Of a DNA stretch of 64,000 nt, positions 22,273 through 33,494 are shown one piece after another. Position 1 is the stretch's first letter. The number at the start of each line of letters is the position of its first letter. The stretch covers positions 11,780,001-11,844,000 of the forward strand of contig JBHGNT010000020.1 in NCBI GenBank assembly GCA_043228905.1. Direction: 5' to 3'. The stretch is from Azolla caroliniana. Its lineage: Eukaryota > Polypodiophyta. The notes under the pieces were generated by a model. The model was given only the letters and a program-made list of their open reading frames with translations. It did not search any database and was not told the origin of the DNA. Both the position numbers and the translations under genes were made by a program.

Positions 22273-22866
22273 TCGCGTGCATGCAGCATATCCAATATTC
22301 TATTTGTGTAGATAAAAACGTCATCAAAGTTTTCTAGCATGGAATGAGACATCACATTGTTTTATTTATTATTTATTGAGGTGCTACGTATAAATGCACA
22401 CCAAAAACACAACTAATTTCTTATTGCATCATTGTTTTCAGCATAACAGAAATCTTAAGCTCATCGAAAGAAAAAACATTTTCTGAGTGCATATCCAATA
22501 TTCTATTTCTGTATAGAGAAAACAAAGTTTTCTAGCATGGAATGAGTCACATCCCAAATTTCATGATTCATTGAGGTGATCCCAAACAAGTTGATAGAAA
22601 GAAAAAACATTTTCTGAGTAACAGGAAATCGAGCACATTTTCCTTTGATCACTAACATTGTTTTCTGTATATACCAAAAACATATTTCACATGCGTACAT
22701 GATAATTTATTGCTGTATATCAAAAACCTTTTACTCTTCTGCAAAGAAAGGTAAACTTTGGAGTTTTTGTACATGGATTCAAGCATTATGCTTTTCATCT
22801 ACATTGACTGGAATCAGTGTTTGTGTATGAATAATTCCAACCCTCCGAAAACCTAAACCTTATTCT
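22273..22866. repeat. Diverged partial copies of the 222 bp unit, then snurportin-1 3' flank
   Basis: Pieces resembling the unit's end recur: GTTTTCTAGCATGGAATGAG at about 22328 and 22530 against GTTTTCTCGGATGGAATGAA in the unit, and CATATCCAATATTCTATTT twice (about 22287 and 22489). They suggest an older repeat field from which the perfect array grew. The stretch beyond 22640 has no assigned signal. Confidence 0.6.
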
Positions 22867-25800
22867 TTACATGGAATCATGCATCTGCGAATCTTTATCA
22901 TCATCGTCATCATCAGGGGCTGAAACAGCTGCAATAATATCAGAGATATTCATCGGTGCATGCCTTGCAGCATACTGAAAGAGTACCTGGAGTAGTTTTT
23001 GGACCGAAATCATCAACATGATGGAGCAATTCACATATTTTAAGCAGAAAATATTAAGAAACAAAAACAATTTAGGGGAAAAAACTCCAGAAGACCCATG
23101 AGTTTTTTCTTTAGTTTCTTCAAATGATCCAGAAAACTTCAGAGTATTTTGGAGTTGTATTAACGCCATGTAAAAAGATTGAACACACCTTGGATACACT
23201 ATCAGCTCCTGCTCTAAAGCGATTTGCAAGCCCTTTATACTGAATATCAGCGGCTATTGGCCTTCCATTTACATTAGTCAACCCTTGGTCACCAATGGCA
23301 AATTTTAAGAGCATCCCTGGCTTCAAATGCTGACTATTCTGGAAATTTTAACACAGCGACAATCATCACTCTTTATTTTGAGGACAGACATTAAGCCAAA
23401 CTTCATTAAGAATTAAGAAATTTCATTAAGCACCTGTTCAAGGAATTGTTGAGGCATACACCCCAAAGCAACTGGAGGATCATCACAAGTGGCTACTGTT
23501 CCATTTACTTGTAGCTCAAGAACAACCTCAAAGATTAAATGAAAAAAAGAGAGATAATCACTTTACTAAACAAACTTACCTATCTGATTGTGTAAAAAGA
23601 TGAAGGATTTTATACAAATTTTAGTACCTGTTGATAAGCTGGTATATTCCCATTTCTATCCGTGTCAATACAATATCGGCTACAAGTAGAGTCCTTCCAC
23701 ACGAGAGCCAATGGGGTGGTGCCCAGAACATAATGAGCATGCCTAATTCAATATACAAAGTTCATAAATATAGACAGAAAGAGTGAGAGAACCACTACAA
23801 TATTTTATAAAATATCTTGAGTTTCAAGAAAAAGATAATATTCATTATGCAAAATATGGTCATTATGCAATTTGGAAGGTTGCCATAAGACCCACTACAT
23901 ATTAGACCAGGACCCTCGCGTTCAAGAAATGCATATTTTATTCCTTAAAGTGTCAAAATGTTTCATTACATTTAACGAACCATAGTTTGTACGTACTTGT
24001 TTAAGAACAAACAGCCATCCCGCTCAAATGGTACAGGACCACTATACGCAGCTTGCAACCCACCCACATCACATTTATATGCAGGTACAATGCTGAATCC
24101 GTATCGATTGTACGTAGAAGATTTATCTAAAGCATCTATTTCAGCCAGCTTGGATTCTATCCAGAAATGTCTGAATTCATAAGTGCAATCATAAAGAGGA
24201 TATCCACGCCAGCACATCATGTCGATGATGTAGTAGGTGCTATTAGGCTGCATTCATCCAGAAAAAAACACAGAAATAGCTTCTCTTCAGAAAGAGTGGA
24301 TACTACTTTAGAACAAGGGGAAAAACCTCTCAAATTAACAGAGTTTTTTATTTCCATCAATGCCTGTGAGTTTTCACTGATTCCCAAATGCTCTTGACCA
24401 ACCCCTAATACAAGGAAGGGAGATGTATTGACCATATACTCGATAAAAAGAGATCAATTAACTATATGCTGCTCTTTCCCATTAAAATAAAGAAACTCTT
24501 AAACAGGAAGATGCATCCTTACTTTGTGGAATACACAATCCAGGATACAAAATTCATGAGTGTTATTTGATCCCTGACCCCTGACCCCGTTTGGCAATGC
24601 TGAAGGAAAGATATGTAGAACACGGCCATTTCGTGTTCGACTCACTGTTCTGCCACCTGAAGACACCACTATGCACCGATCTCCAGCAGGCCTAGCCAAC
24701 ACATACCTGCATGAATGAAAGCACCCACAGAAAGCTTAGCCAAAAAATTACAGTATATTAAATATTCTTCCTGAGTCACAACTTGACCACCAACTTCCCA
24801 TAAATGCATACGTATCCAGTTCTACATTGCAAACATACACATTAATCATCCATTTACACCTAATCTATGTCAATTATTCACTGCTGTCTTCAATGTATAC
24901 CTTCTGGATGAGAACAGTTTCTTAGTTGAAATGACTAGCAACTACTTGAATTTCTTGCAAAGTGGAAACTCTTCATACTTCCCCCTCCATTTACCTAGTA
25001 AGCTAAAACTGCAGCTCCCCCTTTACTTTTAGGTCTCTCCCCTGTGAGTCTCTTGTTTCACTCTTATCTCTCTTCACAATAAGCTCTTGTTTCACTCCTG
25101 TCTCTATTCACCGCTAAACTCTTGTTTCACTCCGTGTTCTTTAGATGATCAAAAGACTTTGATACCAGTAGTGTCTTATGCCTAACCGCTAGCTCTCTGT
25201 TTTACAGTTAGGCACTCTCTTCATCGAGCTAGCTATCTTCACCACTAGATTCATATTTCACTGCTAGGCAATCTCCAGTCCGAGCTTTCTTCATTGATAG
25301 ACTCTCGTTTCACCGCTTACTCTCTTCATCACCAACAGCACACATTGAACACACAATTTCACTTAACAAAGTGAGTTCTCTACTTTTTCTCACCCCCTCT
25401 ATCCTACAACCTAAACAAAAACCCCATACATGAGACAATAGCACACGTTGAACACACAATTTCACTTAACCAAGTGAGATCTCTATCTTTTCTCACGTTC
25501 TTTAGCATTTGTGTGTTACTATAAAAAAACAAACAAGTTTTGTTAATGCAGAAACATAAGTACTGCAGTTTGGATAATATGGTTGCCACTGTAAGCTTTC
25601 CTGTGGCATCATATTACTGATGTATCATGTCTGTGTAACCTAAACTTCTCCATGACGTAAGCATGTGTTGTGTGTGCAAATGGCATCTTATACATTAACC
25701 TTGCATTTTCAGCATATAATAAAAATCAGGCCTCCTGATTGGAGCATATAGTATATAGCATTGGATTTCCGTGACATTCTACCTTTTGGGCAGTTTAGGT

Positions 25801-27389
25801 AGTTCGACCAATAATGTGTTAAAGCTTTTTTCCATATGGAAGTTTGAAGTTGGCATCCTTGTGCATCATAAACTTCTTTATGTGGAGTGACATGTGGAAA
25901 AAGACCTAATGGATGATACTTGATTGTACAAATTAACCTAACCTTACCATAATCTCACTTTATCTTGTGCCCAAAGCAGAACTTTTCTAGCAGAAGGCAC
26001 AATAGACAAGAAAGCATAGAACAAGTCGACCATAAGGCTTATAATCTCTTTTCAGACCCTGGAACTTCCCTGCATAGCATTATCCGTAAAATAAGGTCTA
26101 ATAAACAAGAAAGGCAATCAAATGAATAAATTATAATGCTTACTAGCCACTTTTGAGAACATAGGAATTTTCTATACAGTATCACCGGTAGGATAGGGTC
26201 TAATAATAGCCCAATGTATAAACATAGTTCTTACCCATCTCTTTTCACACACGGATATCAGAACTTCTCTATATGGTCCTATTTATTATAGGAGTCTAAT
26301 TGCAGTATAACAAATCAAACACAATATACAGCCTTATAGTAATAGTAATCGAATACGTCCTTCCACAGATTTTAGAATTTGTCTACATGGGAATATTCAT
26401 AATCAAAGTACTATTTGAATCATTAAGCGCTCCAACGAATCAAATGTAATCCTTAGATTATATATAACAAACTTATCCAAATATGATCTTTTGCAAACTT
26501 ACACAAATTGTTCCAACGTAAGTAAAAGCCTACTGTAGTTAAACACGACGAGTAGGAACTGTGACTCTTACCAGTCTCTATTGAGGTGTGAGGGCACATC
26601 CACCATCCATTCAGGCAGCATGAACTGCTGTTTGAACCAATCCTGAGCTTTTCTTCCCTTCAGACCTGCAGCCTGAGGAATCCCGGAGATCTCATCTTTC
26701 TCTGGTCCGATCTCTCTTTCTCCTACATCTCCAAATTTAACTGTTGGACCCTTCACCTTCTTCTGTTGTTTCTCTTCCTCTTCCAGTGTTACCTCCTTCT
26801 CTTGTCGAACAAAAACTGTACCAATAAAAAAAACATGTTTTTAATCCTCTTCATTTTCTTGAGTAACCATGGATGCACTGTGAAGCAGAAAATCCTCTGT
26901 TTCCCATTTGTAAAATACCCTACCTGAATCGGGTATCAGATCATCCGTTCCCCGCTTCTGCGATCGTTTCTGAGGAGAAACCATAGCAACATCGCTCTGC
27001 TGCTGCTGCTGCTGAACTTCGACAAATTCAAGCTGCACCTGAGAGTAAGAGGAAGAAGAGAAAGAGAAGCAACGATTCTGTTCTTCTTCTCCTTCTTCTC
27101 CCTCTTCTTGATAGCTGAGAGAGGAATGGCGTTCTTCCTCCTGAGAGAGGAAGAAGGAGACGACACGGCGGGCATGGTGTTGAAGGTCGCGTCTGCCCTG
27201 GCGCTGCCTCTGCAGGGCGAGGTCTCTGCGTTTCTGTTGATCGGAGATGGCGCGTTTGTGGAGGCGGGAGGGGGAGTGGCGATGGTGTGAAGAAGAAGAA
27301 GAAGAAGAAGGCCTGCTGTTGTGTTGGTTAGGGTTGGGAGGAGGGGAAGGAGGAAGGTGAGGCTCTGTCATCGTCATGGCCATGGCCAT
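22867..27389 (-). CDS. SNUPN: Snurportin-1, m3G-cap snRNP nuclear import adaptor
   Basis: Eight exons on the minus strand: 27389-26924, 26815-26572, 24706-24523, 24247-23997, 23742-23628, 23526-23434, 23338-23189 and 22986-22867 (1,623 nt, 540 residues). All junctions are GT-AG and phases match throughout. Residues ~41-76 (SRLHKRAISDQQKRRDL...HHARR) resemble an importin-beta-binding domain. From ~235 the cap-binding domain follows: DWYVLARPAGDRC, HEFCILDCVFHK, then YYIIDMMCWRGYPLYDC with the hallmark C-W-R-G at 310-313. The C-terminus has a DDDDDD tract. Snurportin-1 binds the trimethylguanosine cap of spliceosomal snRNAs and links snRNPs to importin beta. It is longer than the human protein (~360), mainly through a low-complexity N-terminus and an insertion before the cap-binding domain. 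The start codon is the first of several near M-A-M-A-M. The last intron-exon pair ends 595 bp from the 222 bp array. Confidence 0.9.
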
Positions 27390-27474
27390 GGGGAGGAGGA
27401 AAGCTCTCCTTCTCTCTGTGGGGGGGAATCAGAATCAGAATCAGAACCTCTGAATCAGAATCTCTGAATCAGAA

Positions 27475-28147
27475 AAGAAGGAAAGGATTAGCAGAAGAAG
27501 AAGAAGAAGAAGAAGAAGAAGAAGCAGGGAAAGGATTAGCAGAAGAAGAAGCAGAAGCAGAAGCAGAAGAAGAAGAAGAAATAGTATAAACCATACGGGC
27601 ATTCGCATTCGCGAATGTTTTAAACCCTTCGAGTATGGTTACTACCATAGTATTCTTTATTTATTATTAAAGGTTAAAAAAAAATTTTAAGGTAAAAAGT
27701 GTAATAAAAAAAAAACAATAAGAATGTTTTTGATAACATACTCATTCGTATGCAAAAAAGAATGTTTTGCCAATGCATTCGAGTATACTATGTACCATAG
27801 TACGTACAATTCGTTCGTGTTCGTCTAGCATAACATTCGTTTTCTTACGTTGGAAAACGAATGCGAATGTTATTCATATTTTTTAAATGTTCTTTTTTGT
27901 TTTTTTTCCCATATTTTTTAGGCTTATTTACCTCATAATAAATAGTTAATCCAAAAGTATGGTATTTTTTTTAACCTTTAATAATAAATAAAGAATACTA
28001 TGGTAGTAACCATACTCGAAGGGTTTAAAACATTCGCGAAGGAGAATGCACGTATGGTTTATACTATTTCTTCTTCTTCTTCTGCTAATCCTTTCCCTGC
28101 TTCTGCTTCTGCTTCTGCTTCTTCTGCTAATCCTTTCCTTCTTTGAC
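27475..28147. repeat. Large inverted repeat upstream of snurportin-1
   Basis: The left arm is about 27475-27690 and the right arm about 27957-28147, with a spacer near 265 bp. The outer part of both arms has AAGGAAAGGATTAGCAGAAG, GAA/CAGAA tracts and CAGGGAAAGGATTAGC, differing in tract length. The inner part has ATAGTATAAACCATACG and the block around CCCTTCGAGTATGGTTAC, nearly identical for about 100 bp. The inner block shares GCATTCGCATTCGCGAATG with the hAT flank at 13.86 kb, so a hAT-related MITE is likely. The outer GAA-rich part belongs to the snurportin-1 5' flank and appears to have been copied in inverse orientation. Confidence 0.8.
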
Positions 28148-30303
28148 GGGGTCGAACCGAGCGTTGACGAATTCGCCGAGGCCTTCGCTGGAAGGTCTAT
28201 TTATTCGATCGGTGATCTATACTCGGGGTATGATCAATTCCAACTAGTTGTGGAGAGCAGGGACATCACGACGATGCGGACTCCTATCGGCCTAGTGCGA
28301 ATGTGTACCTTGCCACAAGGAGGCACTAACTCTGTAGCCCACATGGTAAATGCAATGAACAAGGTACTGAGAGATTGCATCCCCGACATCACCATGTCGT
28401 TCCTCGATGACATCCCCATAAAAGGGTGTTATGAAGCGGAGAAAGATGAAACCTTGGACGAGTATGGGTGCAAACGTTTTGTGGCATATCACATCTCCGA
28501 TTGCGAGAAGGTTCTACAAAGACTCGAAGATGCACGCTTGACCTTCTCGGGTGAGAAATCGGCATTCGGCCAACCAGAGATCCTTGTGGTGGGACACTTG
28601 TGCGGGGCGTACGGACGGAAGCCATCCCCAGCAAAGGTGGACGCCATCACAGACATGAGGGAAGAATGTAAATCGCAAACAGAGGTGAGGCGATTTCTTG
28701 GTGCTTGTGCATTCTACCACATCTGGATCCCGCACTATGCTCACCTAGTCGAGCCCTTGTATGGGCTACTTAAGAAGGGGCGGAAGTTCAAGTGGGAGGA
28801 AGAGCACACAGAGGCAATGAAGAGGCTCAAAGGAATGTTGGTAGCGGCACCAGCTTTACGAAAAGCCGTATACAAGGAAGGGGTGCCCATCTACACGACG
28901 GTAGATACGAGTCCAACAGGGATTGGATGGGTCATCAACCAAGAAGGAGAGGATGGTACACGCTATGCCATCCGGTTCGGAGCCAAGGTCTTAAGCGAGC
29001 GACAACAAGGATACGCCCAAGTAAAACGTGAGCTTTGGGGTATTGTGTCCGCAGTGAAGGCGGATAAAGATTACCTAATCGGGTCAGAGGTGGTAATAGA
29101 GACGGATTGCCTTCCAATCCTAGGGATGGTTTCGGGGTGTGCAACACCTGACCTAGCTATGGTAAGATGGATCGCTTACATCAAATCAATGAACCCGGAG
29201 ATTCACCACATTTCAGGGAAGAACAATGTCATGGCAGATATGCTATCGAGGGCAAGGTTCGAAGGCGAAAGTGACATGGTGTCTGAAGATGAGGATGTCG
29301 CTCTTGACTTCTTTAAGACAGCCCAAGCGTCTATAGATGATCAAGATGTGCGAGTACTCCACGCCTTCAACGAAAGTGAATATGAAGGGGAGTGGCTACA
29401 CATTGGCAAGTTCTTAAGCTCAATGACAATGGATAGTTCATGGTCGAAGCAGGAAGCACAAAGAGTCTGAAAGAAAGCGTACAAGTACTTCCTACGAGGG
29501 GGATTCCTTTGGAGGCACCCGAAGAGAAGGACGGGGACGCCACAACGAGTGTTCATAAAGGAAGAGGACCAGACAACATTGGTGTCTGAATTCCACGAGA
29601 GTCCTTGGGCGGGCCATAGAGGAACGTGGGCAACATTCGAGAAGTTAAAGGAGAAGTATTGGTGGCCGGGAATGTACAAGGATGTTGCCCATTTCATGGG
29701 GACGTGTGAAAGCTGTCAGATACACTCCAACATACGCCATAGGGACGAGTTGCACCCGACCTACCCACTCACCATACACTTCAAATGGATGGTGGATTTG
29801 GTTTCGATGCCAATGGGAGTGGGCCAAATGAAATATTTGGTGCTAGCAAGAGAAGACCTAACAAACCAAGTAGAAGGGCGGGCCTTAGCAAACAAAACGA
29901 CGGCGGGGGTGTGTAAATTCTTACTCGAGGATGTCATCTGCCGGTACGGATGTGTGGGAAAGATAGTGGCCGATAGAGGAGAGTTGAATGCTCACGAAGC
30001 TACAGAGCTCTTTGACCGACTTGGAGTGAAGCTCTCTCTCACGACCGCTTATAACCCGGAGACTAATGGAAAGATAGAACGCGGACACGGGCCTATCGTA
30101 AAAGCCATTGTACGAGCTATAATGCTACCTACCACCTCGCTGAACTCGATGGGACTAAGCTGGTAGTACCAATAGCCGGGAAGCGGGTCAAAATCTTCAA
30201 AAAGCGACACGACAAGGAGCCAAACCTCGATGACCTTGACGAAGACAAAGGCGAGCAAACAACAAGCCATGGGGTCAATGAGGAGGAGGAAATGAACTAC
30301 TGA
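28148..30303 (+). pseudogene. Truncated Ty3/gypsy pol: RT (from the palm), RNase H, integrase
   Basis: The first conserved words are DEFAEAFAGRSIYSIGDLYS (RT motif A region) and FLDDIPIKGC (RT motif C, F-L-D-D). RNase H follows (TVDTSPTGIGWVINQ; PEIHHISGKNNVMADMLSRA). The integrase H-H-C-C zinc finger FHESPWAGHRGTWATFEKLK...C-x2-C and core (DRGELNAHEATELF; YNPETNGKIERGHGP) follow. A TGA at 29468-29470 interrupts the frame where the relative at 54.5 kb has arginine. About 140 codons of the integrase C-terminus are deleted near 30118, with a frameshift into the tail ending at the stop by 30303. Gag, protease and the first half of RT are missing: the inverted repeat abuts the RT directly. Confidence 0.9.
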
Positions 30304-30363
30304 CCACCCTCAGCCCGCCATTCTTGGCACATACCGGAGGATGTGCAGTTTGGTGGGGGTGGA

Positions 30364-31983
30364 TGTCGTGATGTGGCATGCTCGAGGGTGGGAAAAACCG
30401 GCGAAAAGGGGGTAAAAAATGTGCATGTGCAATGTGTGTGCACACAAAAGCGATTAATTGTGCATATGCAAAATAAAAAGGAAAAGAAAGGGTAAAAGGG
30501 AGGTATAGAAGCTCGTGCAAAAAGTAAGAGAGAGGTGAGATAAAGGGTAGAGGGGAGATAGGCTATAAATTTATAGAGATAGAATTATATATTATATAAG
30601 AAAGAGTTAGTGGGTTAGTGGATAGTCACATTGACTATTACTTAGAGGTGCGTGGTTTGAATTTAGTCTTACAATGCAGCGTGATTTAAGGAATTTTATT
30701 CCTTTTTCATTGAAGACAAATTTGGCGACCCCCCCCCTTCTTTTTTTCCTATAAAAGGAGGTCGAGGGGGGCTCATTTGGAAGGACGTTTTGGGAAGAGG
30801 AGACTATCGCCAATTTTCCTTCGAAGCTCTTCATCTCCTTATTCACCACTTTTCTTCATCTCATACCCCTTCATCCCCCCATCGCCACGTGCTTGTGAGC
30901 CCAAGCTTCGTTGGTTCGACGTTGCTCCGCCCCGTTCGTCGTTGCGAGCCCGTGTGCTTGCCGTTCGGGTGGTCGTGGTTCGTTGGGATTGGCATTTTGG
31001 TGGTGCTCGTGTGTTCGTCTTCGCCGTGTTCGGTTTTGCCTTGTCTCTAAGGGCATTTAATATTTATGTTTTGATTGAGCTTGTGGTTAACTATAAGTTG
31101 CCATTGTAAACAAAACCCTATTTTATAAAGGGTCCTCTTGCATAAGAATTGAACACGTATTTAACTCTTTGGTCAATATCGTTCGTGTTTCTTTCTCTCC
31201 TTCTTTCTTTATTCGTGTCTTTCTTGTACGTTCGGTCGTCTTGTGACGAGGGGACCGTTCGGGCTTGCCCATGCACCTCTCCTCCTCATAAAGGCGTACG
31301 AGCATTTGTATGTGTGTTTGTGTCTTCCTTGTACGTTCGGTCGTCTTGTGACGAGGGGACCGTTCGGGCTTGCCCATGCACCTCTCCTCCTCATAAAGGC
31401 GTACGTGCATTTTGTGCGTGTGTTTGTGTCTTCCTTGTACGTTCGACCATCTTGTGATGAGGGGACCGTTCAGGCTTGCCCATGCACCTCTCCTCCTCAT
31501 AAAGGCGTACGAGCATTTGTGCGTGTGTTTGTGTCTTCCTTGTACGTTCGGCCGTCTTGTGACGAGCCTCCTCATAAAGGCATACGAGCATTTGTGTGTG
31601 TGTTTTGTGTCTTCCTTGTACGTTCGACGTCTTGTGACGAGGGAGCGTTCAGGCGCGCCCATGCACCTCTCCTCCTCATAAAGTCGTACGGACATTCATG
31701 TTTGTGTTATCGTTCCCTTGTGCGTTCATGTTGCGTGCTCATCTTGCTTGTACTCGTTTGGTCACTTGGCTCGTACGGTGATCTCGGAAGGTCGACAAGT
31801 CGTGATCAACGAGAGCCACCGGCCTCACAAAACAAAAGGGGAACGAGACCTTGCTCGGGAAGGGGTGGGGAAGTAGTATTTTCATAAAGCAAACCTCGGG
31901 TCTTCTCTATCCCTTGAGTACTCCCTAGTCTGAGACCCCCGTGGTCCCGCCCAAGTAACACACGCGCGCGAAACTTTGCGACA
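30364..31983 (+). repeat. 3' LTR of the truncated gypsy element, 1.6 kb
   Basis: Follows a polypurine tract (TTTGGTGGGGGTGGA ending 30363). It starts TGTCGTGATG and ends TTTGCGACA (TGTCG/CGACA ends). The last 50 bp hold the CCCCCGTGGTCCCGCC block that ends the other LTRs of this family (50208, 56524). A TATA-like TATAAAAGGAGG lies near 30751. It is much longer than the 697 bp LTR at 55.8 kb because of internal repeats and extra sequence. Confidence 0.8.
31226..31700. repeat. Tandem ~105 bp repeats inside the gypsy LTR
   Basis: Five copies start GTACGTTCG at 31226, 31331, 31437, 31542 and 31618. Spacings are 105, 106, 105 and 76; one copy carries a ~30 bp deletion. Each contains GTGACGAGGGGACCGTTCGG and ends CTCCTCATAAAGGCGTACG. 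A vestigial sixth begins near 31715. Confidence 0.9.
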
Positions 31984-33494
31984 ACGTTCCGTTATGTTCT
32001 AAATTCTCCACGCGCGGTCTTTGCGGTTTTTTGAACATGTTTTGGTTCTTCGTGGATGGATGGATCGCAAAGCCCGCCCCTGCTTCACTTCCGGACAAAA
32101 CCTTCTCGTGGGAAATTTCGTCACTTCCTCCTCTCTCACTTTCATCAAACCTCTAAGCCTCCCTCTCTTTTGCAAGGTTATTATCTACTTCACATCCAAG
32201 CACCTTTTCGGTTTAGATGAGCGTTTTTCTGTACTTTAAGCCACTAAAGCCTCTTTTTGGCTTGAAGCCCACTTCCATTTCTAAGTTTGCAAATATTGCC
32301 ATTTTTGATGATTCGACCAACCAATTTAGGCCTTCTAATGATGGTTCTATATATCATGCTGACAATTCTTGCAGATTTAAGGGGAACACTTTGAAGATGA
32401 TTTGATGGATCCCCTCAACAACCATCACTATAATGGTCATGTTAAGCTCAAGATGTTTTTTGTCACTATAATAATTATGTTTGCCCTCCACACATTGGTA
32501 CAATCATCTAACAATGTTCATATCTAATGTTTTTTGTCATTTAACAAATGGATTAAGCCTCCTACCACAATACATCATATTATTCATCAATACAACATTA
32601 TTTGTCACTGCTACCAAGAATAGTAGAGCTATGTTTGATTAACTAAATTTTTGAACACTTGAGGCTCAAGTTAAAAACACTTTTAATGATTTAATGTTTC
32701 ATCAAAAGCCTAGGAAGGATGATTTAATGTTTCATCAAGCTAAGAACATTTTAATGATTTAATGTTTCATCAGAAGCCTAGGAACGATGATGTAATATTT
32801 CATCAAGCTAAAAACACTTTAATGATTTAATGTTTCATCATAAGCCTAGGAAAGACAATTTAATGTTTCATCAGAAGGCACTAAAAATGTTTTCACTATT
32901 AACATGCATGTTCCCAATATTATATCAAATATAACACAATTAACATGATCAATAAAAAGATGTAGTACTACAAACAAAGAACATGCTGATCATCTTCATA
33001 TGAATTAGTAACAATAACAATAATCATAATAATAACTTGGATATAATATATTAATCATACTCATATAATCTATCCTTCTCGGGTGAGACTTCGAAAATGT
33101 TTAATCGAGTCTTCCTACATATTAAGAAGAGAATCCACTCTAGGGCTACTTTCTTCTCTCCCATAAAAGAGGAATTCAAATTTCAACCTAAATATAATAA
33201 TAGAGAAATAGGAGGAGGAATCATATCTCTCTCTCTCTCAGAAAATTGCCATTTCTTACTGGCTTAAATTTTCATCAATTGGTTCTTCCGACACTAGCAC
33301 AACTGGGGGGAAAACCCACACACTAATACTTCCTTTTTCAATCAACAATAACAGAAAAAGGAAGTTGGGTAGGCTAGCTAGCACAACTATATTAATGATG
33401 CTAAAAGCCCCAATTGGCTATTGGCTATATATATAAGCATATAGCAGATCGGATGCGCTTGAATTGAAAATGATATTGGATTCAATCCACTTTT
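31984..33494. other. No recognisable gene between the gypsy LTR and glutamate kinase
   Basis: AT-rich DNA. I searched it for the missing P5CS reductase exons and saw none. It contains a short tandem repeat (32671-32880) and a TC run near 33226. Confidence 0.6.
32671..32880. repeat. Tandem 68 bp repeat, 3 copies
   Basis: Copies are marked by GCCTAGGAA at 32708, 32776 and 32844, with TTTAATGTTTCATCA words in each; a few substitutions per copy. Confidence 0.85.

Noticed and set aside
31123-31887. Long open frames on both strands (190 and 214 codons)
   Set aside because: They arise from the 105 bp tandem repeats in the gypsy LTR, whose period is a multiple of three.
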